DNA of 11,890 nucleotides, from assembly GCA_015501075.1 (NCBI GenBank), contig JADNYJ010000833.1:1-11890 (forward strand), in the 5' to 3' direction. Under the pieces are notes generated by a model. That model was not told where the DNA came from and did no database searches. It saw only the letters and a program-made list of their open reading frames with translations. The DNA comes from Gymnopilus junonius (Eukaryota; Basidiomycota; Agaricomycetes; Agaricales; Galerinaceae). Made by a program: the position numbers and the translations under genes. Shown in pieces: positions 1-9,438 of this stretch. Each line of letters starts with the position of its first letter. Positions within the stretch are counted from its first letter, which is position 1.

Positions 1-142
1 AACCGGTACCGCTGAGGGATTGCCCCCACATTTTACTTTAATCAGTGCTGATGTACGAGGTTTCCGAGGACTTGGCATTACGAAGATCACGAAAGTTTCA
101 GGTTGCCAAAGCAAAACCACACCCGGATCGGCTTGCAACGGC

Positions 143-150
143 CTATATAT
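143..150 (+). promoter_or_regulatory. TATA box of the P450 gene
   Basis: A CTATATAT run lies about 90 nt before the P450 start codon at 239. A TATA box normally sets transcription start about 30 nt downstream, which would give a 5' leader of roughly 60 nt. The start context around 239 (a purine-free GCC before ATGG) is acceptable. The box is seen directly; its use is inferred. Confidence 0.5.
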
Positions 151-238
151 CTTAGTAAATACACTCTCGTCTGGTGGGAATCCTTTTCTAACTCTTTCTG
201 CGCACCCACATCATCCTGAGCTTAACGCCATTGCAGCC

Positions 239-2424
239 ATGGCTGGTCTTCTTACACTAGTCGACGTCGTCGTGCTATTATTTGCGGTTCTTCTCTTGAA
301 CAAAATACTAACCAAGAAACCTGTATCTCTTCCTCCTGGACCTCCCAAACTTCCTTTGCTCGAAAACATTTTCGACATGCCTTCGTCTAATGAGTGGCTG
401 ACCTTTGCAAAATGGGGAGAAAAATGGGGTACAGAGTCTGTCTTATCTCTCCTTTACGAGACGGCTGACAAGACATTTGTCAGGCGACATTGTCTCCGTC
501 TCCGTCTTTGGTCAGCAGATGATCATCCTCAACTCTGTGAAGCACGCAATCGAAATGCTTGACAAGCGCAGCTCTGTATACTCCGACAGACCAACAATGC
601 AAATGGGTGGCGAACTTGTCGGATGGAAAAATACACTCGTGCTTCTACCCTACGGGGATCGCTTCCGCAACTTCCGCAAACTCTTCCACCGCGCTGTGGG
701 TTCTCAGGCAGCCGCGTCTGAATTCCAGCCAGTGCAAGAGATTGAATCCAGACGATTCCTAAAGAGGATCTTGGCAAACCCCGAAAAGTTGGCCACCCAT
801 GTGCGCAAGTGCGTATTTCCTTTGGAAGAACACTTTTAATTTTGGGGCTTCGTCCTTCTGTCAGGAACCCGTTTTTTGTGCTGATGGGCTTGCTATCCCT
901 TTTGTCCCCTTTTTAGGACCGCCGGTGCCGTCATCCTGCGCATCTCGCACGGGTATGAAGTCAAGGAGAAGGATGATCCTTTCGTTACTCTCGCCGACCT
1001 AGCAACAGAACAGTTCTCTCTGAGTACGGCACCTGGAGGCTTTCTAGTCAACCTCATTCCTTCACGTACGTTCCTTCCTCTGACCAAGCTAAAAAAAGAC
1101 AGGGTAAATACGTCGATCTTTTTTTAGTTCGGCATATACCATCGTGGCTTCCTGGTGCTGGATTCAAGCAAACAGCGGTGGATTGGGCTCGTACACTGGC
1201 AACGATGGCTGAGGGACCACACCAATTTGTAAAACAACAAATGGTACCGTCATTTCGCATTTAATATTTTTTCTGTTTTCTTAGCATCTTATAGGCAGCT
1301 GGAACTGCCGAAGTATCTTTTACTTCCCGACTACTTGAAGCAGACGATATTTCTCCTGACGAAGAGCATGACATCAAGTGGTCTGCGGCATCCCTATATT
1401 CCGGTGGTGCCGACACTGTGCGTACTTGATTCAACTTTACCACTACAAGTTAGGCTCATTTTATTTTTGGGTTGCAGACCGTGTCCGCCGTTTATGCCTT
1501 ATTCCTAGCCTGCGTACTCTATCCAGAAGCGGCACGAAAGGCTCAGGAAGAATTAGACGCTGTTGTTGGACGTGATCGTTTACCTACCTTTGCTGATCGA
1601 GAAAATCTGCCGTATACGAACGCTTTTGTACTCGAAGTTTTCCGGTGGCATAGCACCATTCCCACTGGTAATTCTCGCTCCACGCTTCTTGAGCCATATG
1701 AACTTACCTCATTATTATGCTAGGCGTGCCTCACAGAGTCACAGAAGACAATATTTATGAAGGATACCTTATTCCCAAAGGCGCTTTGGTGATCACGAAT
1801 ATCTGGTATGTATTTCTTGGAATCCATGTGGTTGTTGATCTGTCGTTCAGCCCTTTATTAACCTTCTTTTCTCATTCTCGTCTTTCTCTCCGCAGGCAAA
1901 TGTCGCACGATCCCAAAGTCTACTCGGATCCGTTCTCTTTCAAACCGGAGAGGTTTTTGGGTCCTCAACCGGAACAAGACCCAAGAGACTTTTGTTTCGG
2001 CTTTGGGAGGAGGTGAGTGTATTATTATAATCTCGTCAAAGATGACCCCTCATGATAAACTTCTGCCGCCAGAATCTGTCCTGGTGCTTATTCATTCTTT
2101 AGCTTAAGGGACATGGGATATGTTATCTGACAAACTCTGACCTTATGAAGGACGCATACTGGCTGAAGCGTCTGTATTCATCAACAGTGCCATGACTTTG
2201 GCCGTTTTCGACATATCGAAGAGCGTCGTGGATGGTGTCGTCATTGAGCCAAAACCGGAACAGTCTACAGGAACCATCAGGTTGGTATAAAACTCTTAGG
2301 AAGTTAAACTCTAATTTATCTAATCTTTTGGCGTTTTGCTTTCAGTCACCTCAAGCCTTTCACCTGCACCATCAAGCCGAGGTCGCAAAAGGCTGTAGAC
2401 CTTGTTATGGCCGAAGAGTTTTGA
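239..2424 (+). CDS. Cytochrome P450 monooxygenase, 11 exons, 503 aa
   Basis: Heme-thiolate monooxygenase, expected on the ER membrane with a reductase partner; substrate unknown. Exons: 239-428, 484-808, 917-1065, 1128-1243, 1295-1417, 1478-1667, 1724-1805, 1896-2012, 2073-2083, 2151-2280, 2346-2424. All introns are GT-AG, and the joined frame is 503 codons without a stop, the usual P450 length. Visible parts: N-terminal membrane anchor (residues about 4-21), PPGPP hinge (32-36), C-helix YGDRFRNFR (120-128), I-helix SGGADTT (296-302), ExxR as EVFR (354-357), PERF (409-412), and the heme loop FGFGRRICPG (426-435) with the thiolate Cys433. The C-helix Trp is Phe124. I recall Phe as common in mushroom families often labelled O-methylsterigmatocystin oxidoreductase-like, such as CYP5144-type, but the exact CYP family cannot be set from here. 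The 11-nt ninth exon encodes only the ICP core, and intron 9 (2084-2150) ends in AAG. No biosynthetic partner gene is adjacent. Confidence 0.95.
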
Positions 2425-5400
2425 TTGTTGCTTTAATTAGCATTCACCCCACCGGTCTACTGAGTCGGGAGTTTAAAGTTCAGTCATCAGTGTTAAATTT
2501 GAGGAAGAGGATTCACTAAAATGATAGTCTCCCATGTAATTTTTCATGTATCTTTGGATTTATCTGTGTACCAAGTATAGTTGCTCGACAGCGGCGATCT
2601 TTATTAGACTGGAATAAGTACGATAAATTATTTTTCGCCCTATTTACTCCCGCGGAATTGAGGAAACGAATCAGACGGAATTTGGATTTCGGAATATCTG
2701 TGGAACTATAGGTTCAAGGTGATCATAAAGGCCATGTATGACAATCATTGGGTCAAGGTACTTTCCACTCAAGTCAAATAAGAAGGTTCTGTAGAAGGTC
2801 GTAATGTACGAGTAGAAATCAATTCATACCTCGTCGAGTATAGTTCTATAAGAATTCATAGTTTCCTGACTAGTCGTTGGAGAGAGAATAGTGAAATTAA
2901 CTCCATGGATCTGATGGCCACCTCATTGGATGCCCTTCAACTTCAAAGGCTAGAATCAGTAGGAAAACTCGAGGACCAAGAGCCAGCACAGAGGGTCACA
3001 TATTCGAGTAGATTAGAGATCGAAGGAGGGTTTCCATGTATTAATTCTTGGTCCGGCATGCCACCTTCCGGCTGCTGGATGTTCTTTCTATTTTGAAGAA
3101 ACAGTGAGAAACCACACGGGGGAGCAGGGTGCATATGTGTCGACATGACTCGTGTATCGTTTGTTGGTCGGGCGACTTGTGCTTGAGAACATACCAAAGA
3201 ATGGGTTTCATTCGCTAGAGGAATAAAGATAGAAAAACTGCTGAGGCTCCAAAGACGATTGTAGCAGACAATGACCAGCTCTTAGTCTAAGTCCTTAAAT
3301 TGAATATGAATACTGCATCTTGCATCTTAAAATTATACCAGTTCCATTCAGACGAACGGTGGCATTCGAGCACAGATAACTCCGGCCGATAAAAGACATA
3401 GTAACAGGTTAACCCGCCTAGTGAGCAATTATCCGATGACAGATATCAATGGCGGACGTCTCCTGCTTACCCCATTCTCCGCGATTTGACATCATACACT
3501 GCAGGGTGTATAAGGTACGACTCATCAATTGAACGTCCGTTCACATGTACAGTACGACAAAACCATGCCAGAGTTTCCGGAACTCTATCGTTGACAGAAC
3601 TGAAGCCTCATGGACTGCTGTCACGGGCGAGGCGCCCACAGCTCGAAATAGGTAGGCGAAACCAGGGCCCAGGAGACATCAGACGGAGATAAGTAATTAA
3701 GCCAAATAGAGAAACCTCGTTGCGTGCATTAGACCTTATGTGGGTCCTTGTAGAATAAATCCTAGTATTTTTAGGTAAGGCAGAAGAGCAAAACCTCGAA
3801 AACTGGAAGGGTGGGGCGGGTACCGACTGGGCGCCTGTTCCATGGGAAATCGTTGACAGACCGTGGTCGACAATCCAATGACCGGCAAGGAGATGGGAAG
3901 ATCTCGCTTCCAAGTACTCAGGAGCGATAATTTTGACGTCTATTACCGCGATCGTAGGCTAGAGGGCATATGAAGACAATGCTAGATGGTGTTATTGTGG
4001 GACTACGCACACCACGAGTTCGGGAAGTTGTAGGCCCTGCCCGGCCTACTGAAACCATGAACTGTTGACGATCGATAACATCAAAAGGCCAGAAACTTCA
4101 TGAGCCATCCTAGACCGTAGAGAGAAAAGGCAGGTCAACCCGATGTAAAGGCCATGTTCCGCTCCAGGAGTAGCAGCTTGGGTGCTTTTACTATCGTTCT
4201 TGAGCCCATGAGCCCAACGGAGGAAGAGGAGGTCTGGTTGAGTCCATATGGCATCTAAGGATAGATATTTCCCAAATCGTCCTTGCAAGTGAGGCGATGC
4301 ATGGATTCTCCCGTGAATATGGCGGTGGGTGGACTGAATAATTGGAATTTGGACGGAAGGGGGAAAACCCGCGAGTCTGACAGGGAAAAAGTAAGAGATG
4401 CCCTAAGATCGTTCTGTGTTCATTATTGGATTGAACAGGAATAGCCTAAGTCTCACTGACGGCATGAGACGTCACGTCAATGGAAGGCAGCTCCAGGGCA
4501 ATCAGTGACTCACGCTAGAGACCAGAGCAAGTAATCCAATTTGCACTTCAACGGCTTTAGAGGCGATTTCTGGACAGAAAATCACGAGGTTCCGGATAAG
4601 TGAATCGAAGAACGCATTCGGCAATCCCGCTGCGATGTACCTGGGATTTATGACGACATAGAACTCGGAGTGCGCTGGTGTTCCGTGGATTGTAGGTCCC
4701 CAGCTACTCCTAATAAGCAGAAGAGTATCAGTAGGTAAGAAGCATGGTAAAATGTCGATTCGACGACAAACGAGCGAGGGGCTAAACGAATGTTCTTCTG
4801 CACGAGGGATAACGCATTGAGGGCTCAAGTCGACTCCGAGGATGTGAAAATTCTGGATATAGCACGGTTATCATATCGATCAACTGTGGACGCACACACC
4901 CGTGAGTATCGTGGATGTAAATGAGCTTTCGCTTGTGAAGGCTGACTCCGAGTCGAACTCGATGGATCCTGTGTCGAACAAAAGAGTAGGGGCGATGCTA
5001 ATGCCGTAAAACCAGATGTCGACGACGCAGTAGCGTACATGCAAGAATGATGACTCCATTTTGTTCCCACCAGTGAGGTAGTCAGAAACTAAAACTTGAT
5101 CCCTGGTACTGAGTAAAGACAAACGTATGCTGACAGATTCTGATAAAATTTCGAAAGCCTAAAAGCGGGATCGGTAGCATCTTGAACCATCAAATCTTGT
5201 GATTGACGCCCAAACAAGGCTTCTGCTATGGCGACTCGGAGTGGAAGACGATTCGTGGCGCAATGGTGTTGAATACGATGCGATTAGATGGTGGTGAGAG
5301 TTGAAGGAGTGGTATCAAGCCTTATCTGTACGCTTGCTACAAGAGGGTCTGCAACCAACCTTATGTGTCGATTTGTTAGTTGAAAGGGCAGACCTTGTGA

Positions 5401-5985
5401 GGATAGCAGAACAAAGCCAACTCTTAATTTGGCCACGAGAGAAGCTGACATAAGCCGTGATGTCGTCCTTCCCTGGTTCTTCAAAAGGAAGGTAGGAACC
5501 AATCCTTTGTCTCCTCCCTGAATGTGAGTGAAAATGACTCTACTGATGTTCGCGTACCGCAGACTCGCTCTGAGATTACCCACTGACTAAACATGAGATA
5601 GGAATGTATAGCTTACGGTATCTCCGTAACTCAAATGTTCCGCAAGATTTTTATTCATTGTTGATTGATGTTGATCGAAAATTGGGACCGATTCGACTGT
5701 GAAGAAAAAATGCACATCGATGCAGCAACAAAGAAGGCATGATTGCGGTACAAGGTCAGTTGCGATGGAGATAAACCAATGTTCTCAAAGGTCATATTCG
5801 TGACAGGGACTTTGAAAGACTTGGATCAAATCACGACAGAGCATCCTAAAAGGGGGAGAAGTGATTTACAGATCTACCCGACACATGGCAGACCGAATTA
5901 GGACGAGCGACAAACGAATATCCGAAAGGGTTTATGAGAAATCTACGATCCTGTTCTGCTAAGCATCCTTCTCGTTGAGGAATTC
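2425..5985. other. Gene-poor spacer, about 3.5 kb
   Basis: No protein-coding gene, RNA gene or repeat could be supported here. The longest open frames are about 60 to 108 codons on either strand (for example 2905-3096 plus, 4502-4828 minus, 5284-5583 minus). None shows a motif I recognise, and several lack an ATG. I saw no terminal inverted repeats, tandem array or transposase remnant by eye. From about 4000 to 5980 the plus strand is clearly richer in G and A than in C and T, so the minus strand has the pyrimidine-rich look of transcribed DNA in this window. The P450 3' untranslated region must occupy the first few hundred bases, but no clear AATAAA signal was found there. This could be decayed transposon or pseudogene DNA; that is a guess. 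Confidence 0.5.
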
Positions 5986-5992
5986 TATATAA
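5986..5992 (+). promoter_or_regulatory. TATA box before the 5996-6963 candidate gene
   Basis: TATATAA lies at the point where strand composition flips from purine-rich to pyrimidine-rich. It would place transcription start near 6016-6022. That is downstream of the ATG at 5996, so if this box is used the first ATG in the transcript is 6093 (context TCGCCATGC). The element is nearly symmetrical (TTATATA on the other strand), so it could also serve leftward transcription. Use is inferred only. Confidence 0.35.
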
Positions 5993-5995
5993 CCC

Positions 5996-6963
5996 ATGTC
6001 GTTTTCACTACTTCACTTCCGCACAGACATATCACCACTCATCGACCCATCCAAAAGACAGTTCCAGGTCGCATCGCATCCCCTTCGTCGCCATGCACGG
6101 CCATGCCTCATCATCCATGTCCCTTGTTCCCCGAGCGTTCAGCTCCCCCGTACTCTGGCCCGCCCACCCTTCGCTGAGGTGTCGCGTGAAGCCATCGTCG
6201 CCATAGCTCCAGAGCTCGCCAATTACCTCCGGAGTAATTCGCAGGGGCCTCCGCACCAAAGCTCAACAGTACGTCGCTCAATCTCTCCATTCTATGTCGC
6301 GTCGGAATCTGAGCTAACGCGTCATTGTCCTGAAATGCTCACAGGTATATCGGCCCTGTCCTCTTCCTATTTGCCAACCTCTATGCCCAAGTCGCATGTG
6401 CCCCAAGCGCTCTCCATTCCAGTGCGATCGTCATCTTCGGCACAGTATCCCACCCATGTCCTCGCAGTTGCTTCCTCCAAGTCTTCAGCTAATGAGCATG
6501 CTCATGTTCCCTGTCCATAATATCGTCATCGCTGCGCAATGTCGCACTGCCCCGTCTCCCTCCATCTTCCAATCCCTCATCAGGAAGTATCCATGTGCCA
6601 GTCCTCCCACTCGTTCTTCCGTCACCTGCGGCATTCAAGTTCTCCCACTCATATCTAATACCATAGTCTTGACGAATCCTAAAGTCGCTTTTCCCCCTTC
6701 CTTCTGGGTTCGTCCAAGGCCTGTCGCATCACACCGTTCAGTCCACACTCGCTTCCGGCAATTCCCTCCACCAACTATCGACGTACTTGTGCTCATCAGC
6801 GGGTGCAAGCTTACAGGTCCTGACTACACACGCAGCTCACGTCAAGGAGTTGTGGCAGGATATGGTGGCACTCGGACTACATGACCCCGAGCTTTGGGAC
6901 ACGGTGGATCTGGCATGGGAGATCGTCCTCGGTGCTCTCAATCTCGCCGCTTCCGGTCACTAG
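5996..6963 (+). CDS. Candidate spliced gene, unrecognised protein
   Basis: I do not recognise this protein. The simplest model uses ATG 5996 and exons 5996-6268, 6345-6638 and 6685-6963 (TAG), giving 281 aa. Intron 6269-6344 is convincing: GTACGT donor, GCTAAC branch-like site, CTCACAG acceptor. Intron 6639-6684 (46 nt) is weaker, with a GTTCTC donor and an AAAG acceptor. The last exon is the best coding evidence: it keeps one open frame of 92 codons with NNC-rich usage and ends in a helical, Leu/Trp-rich stretch (KELWQDMVALGLHDPELWD, then VDLAWEIVLGALNL). A second gap-free model uses ATG 6093 with exons 6093-6149, 6207-6268, 6345-6444, 6489-6638 and 6685-6963 (215 aa). It fits the TATA box better and gives a hydrophobic stretch (IGPVLFLFANLYAQV). 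Pyrimidine-rich DNA here leaves several frames open, so either model, or a decayed gene, is possible. Confidence 0.38.
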
Positions 6964-7617
6964 TGACCGAATTTCCTCTGCAACTTCAATCCTGCAACAT
7001 TCTAAACGTCTTCGTTTATTCATTATGCCTGATGGCATGCAAAACTCTATGTCGCCACGATTCTAACATCATCGACTCTTTCACTTAATTGGTTTCAACC
7101 TGCTTTGCGCAGTTGGTCGTAGCAGGCGAAACTCCCACTGTATCAGCCATTCCAACAGACTAGATATACCCCTTGCATCCTCGACACTGTATCGATACTG
7201 GATTCTGCTCTCCATCCGAAGACGGCGGCCTGTTATTTTTATACCGTCATCGCCCCCCATATCCTCCAGCAACCTACTCCCTTCTCCTTCGTCACTTCGT
7301 CTTCCTGTGCCTAGGAGCTAATGTCATATACCCATGTATCAATTACCAATAGTTTTGTTCTTGTTCAGATACCAAAGTGCGCCGTAGCATCATATTATAA
7401 ATCAATAGATATTGCCATTTTACTACTGGCTGTATGAATCCTATACTCAGTGACCGGAAATGACGGGTTCCGGAATTCGGAATTGCATGTTTAAATTGCA
7501 GCACAGCCTCTGATAATCATCTACGTTGCACTTTGACAGACTGCTGAGCCAGCGACTGTTCAAGTGCTTTTCTCATGATGGACGCCTCTTTTCTTCTACA
7601 CCAGTCCTTTTTAAACG
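6964..7617. other. Spacer with promoter-like AT-rich part
   Basis: No gene seen. The first 350 bases remain pyrimidine-rich and probably include the 3' untranslated region of the candidate gene to the left. From about 7320 to 7500 the DNA becomes AT-rich. A TATTATAAAT run at 7394-7403 is a possible TATA element for the membrane-protein gene, though it is about 215 nt before that gene's ATG at 7618. A TTTTTAAA run at 7607-7614 is too close to the ATG to act as a normal TATA box. A 63-codon minus-strand frame at 7081-7272 has no recognisable feature. Confidence 0.4.
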
Positions 7618-9041
7618 ATGTCGACTGTGGTCGACGGAGTCTGTGAGGGTATTTTGAGATTAGTCTCGCTCGATACCAAGGCTCAGCTGATACTCAACGC
7701 TTTGCACGTAGTAATCCTGATATCTCAGGCGAGTTCCAAGAAATTTATAGTAGTAGGCTTTTATGTGAATCGGATATTTCAACTTTTGCAGGGCCTGGCG
7801 TACGAGTTGCATTGTACTTGCAATCTTTCTTATCTGGTGTGTGGTAATCTCTAGTCTGAGCTCATTGAACACATTCTGATGCAAACGGGCCCGCAGTCCT
7901 TCTCGTCCGCTTTTCACCAGACGATGCTCCCGGCGCATATTGGTCAATGACCTCTACAGCGTTTTCCTTAATCATATCGGCAATAGTCACGTCCGCAACT
8001 AAAGGAATATCGCTGCTTGACGGGATTGTGGTCGTCTATGGTATTCATCTTCCTACTGTCGTAAAAATGCCCTATTTTAATAGTTCACTCCAGTCCTCAT
8101 CCTCCCGGTACTTGCATCTGCATTTGGACTGTCGGAAATCGTAACTCCGCAATCCAAGAAGAATGCAACGCGCTCAGTTCATTCCCCACTCCTTATTGTT
8201 GCAAACTGGACACGATCGGCTCTTACGTACTCTTTTGCGTTATACGTTTGGATTGCCGCGCCTACATTTGGTTCTGGTCCTCCGGTATGCAATGCAGCGA
8301 CAAGGCTCATCTTTTTTGGTGCCGGCTTGCCTGCACTGGGTAGTGGACGTTGGCTTAGCTTGGCCGGGTGGGGAGTTCTTACGTTCTTTTTTGTGTGGAG
8401 GTCGATTAAGGGATTAAGAACGATCCTCATCGCCTTTGAGGCTCTCTTCTCCAAATCCGCCAGCCAAGCCCTCCTTAAAGCAAAACATCCGCCCAGAAAT
8501 GAAGTCCACTGGGAGATGGTAACTAGGACGGACTTTGCAACAGGCGAAGTAGTTCGAACGTTAGTCAGAAATCTTCTTGGTCGTCCCTTCTTGCTGATAT
8601 GAAGTTCCGATAGGAATCGTCTGTTCCGCCCTAAACAAATCTTTCATGAACTTCTGCAGGGAATGACGAGCCAAATCCTTAGTTTAGCACCATCTGGCAC
8701 AGGTAGCTGGTACAGACTTTACGGGAAAAGCATTCTTGTTACCTTGGTAAGTTTTTTACTTTCAACTCTCTGGCGTTCGCAGGGCTCTCAAGTATGTTGA
8801 ACACGAACATAGTTGGCGGCTTGGGCTATAATTATGACCGAACTGGAATTGCGTTTGAATAAGCTTTCCAGTAATATTAACAACCAGTGGGGCTTTAGAC
8901 AGGTGAATCATACCAACGTATAACTTCTTGAACTCTTTCATATTGATTATAATGTTATAGATTCTGCCACTCCTTCTCACTATTTCTCCCTCTTTTCCTT
9001 GTATGAAGCAATCCTCGCCCGACAATCCGCAGGTCCCATGA
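7618..9041 (+). CDS. Fungal multi-pass membrane protein, 7 exons
   Basis: Uncharacterised integral membrane protein; no enzymatic motif seen. Model: exons 7618-7648, 7729-7836, 7897-8040, 8094-8563, 8660-8746, 8813-8902 and 8961-9041 (TGA), 336 aa, all introns GT-AG. It resembles a fungal family I recall with a GxGVRxxxYxQ motif near the N-terminus, here GPGVRVALYLQ (32-42). Hydrophobic segments follow at about 36-50, 61-77, 84-107 (LLDGIVVVYVLILPVL), 137-153, 165-195 (with ALGSGRWLSLAGWG) and 276-293, where a TELEL motif precedes a conserved-looking Asn. The tail (QILPLLL) also fits my memory of the family. Exon 1 gives an A at -3 before ATG. The frames of exons 2 to 4 are certain from sense; the donor of intron 4 is not: 8564 (used here) or 8519 both work with the acceptor at 8659. 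Without that intron, exon 4 runs into TGA at 8600-8602. No link to the neighbours is evident. Confidence 0.75.
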
Positions 9042-9438
9042 GCAAACCCCGCCGAATACGATTCACAATCCGACGGGCACAAAACCTTCAACGACCACAA
9101 TGCGAAAAAAAGGAGACTATCACCCACGTTTACCAAATGTCTTGACTTATTGTAGGTCCTATTTACTCTAGATGGTATCTATAGGCGCATTAAATCTCAT
9201 GTAATCATGTCGATCGCTTAAGCATGAACAAGATCCCGACCTCGCTCCGCGTCGGCCAAAGAACAGGGACAGAAAGATGGACCAAAAAAGAGGGAGGTGT
9301 AAACAGATGTACACGAATATGCGATATCTGCTTAAGATATACTCCATTCAAAACGCAAATAAAGAAACTGCATTCTGGTTTCGTTGACAATGTTGATTTT
9401 GAATAAAGTGTAAAAATCGAGACTAATGGGTCCCAAAT
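9042..9438. other. Convergent spacer between the membrane protein and ferric reductase genes
   Basis: Both flanking genes end here, so it should hold two 3' untranslated regions. Two plus-strand AATAAA hexamers at 9358-9363 and 9402-9407 could serve the membrane-protein transcript, although they lie 320 to 360 nt past its stop codon. No such hexamer was noticed on the minus strand just after the ferric reductase stop. The 60-codon plus frame at 9224-9406 has no recognisable feature and is probably chance. Confidence 0.4.

Noticed and set aside
20..238. Upstream extension of the P450 first exon to an ATG at 20
   Set aside because: It would cross the TATA box at 143-150 and add about 73 residues before a normal P450 membrane anchor; the ATG at 239 gives the usual length.
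2905..3096. Plus-strand open frame of 63 codons with an ATG
   Set aside because: Short, no motif, no intron-linked continuation and an overlapping minus frame of similar length; consistent with chance.
4502..4828. Minus-strand open frame of 108 codons, longest in the spacer
   Set aside because: It has no ATG start (begins with TTG), no recognised motif and no convincing splice partner among the neighbouring minus-strand frames.
5284..5583. Minus-strand open frame of 99 codons
   Set aside because: Starts with GTG rather than ATG, shows no family motif, and could not be linked to other exons.
7620..7635. GTCGAC repeated twice with a 4-nt gap, resembling a binding site
   Set aside because: It lies inside the first exon and is explained by the coding sequence; two copies of a 6-nt palindrome are not enough to claim an operator.
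7575..7836. Reading of the membrane-protein N-terminus from ATG 7575 as one exon, with a nonsense TGA at 7644-7646, suggesting a pseudogene
   Set aside because: An 80-nt GT-AG intron at 7649-7728 from ATG 7618 gives the same downstream frame with no stop and a better start context, so no mutation needs to be assumed.
8784..8902. A protein-like but stop-ridden frame after 8784 that looked like a decayed coding tail
   Set aside because: The intron 8747-8812 puts translation into a different frame that is fully open (8813-8902) and fits the family; the other frame is a shadow of it.
8762..9136. Minus-strand open frame of 124 codons
   Set aside because: It lies antisense to the last exons of the membrane-protein gene, has no recognised motif, and is explained by overlap with that gene.
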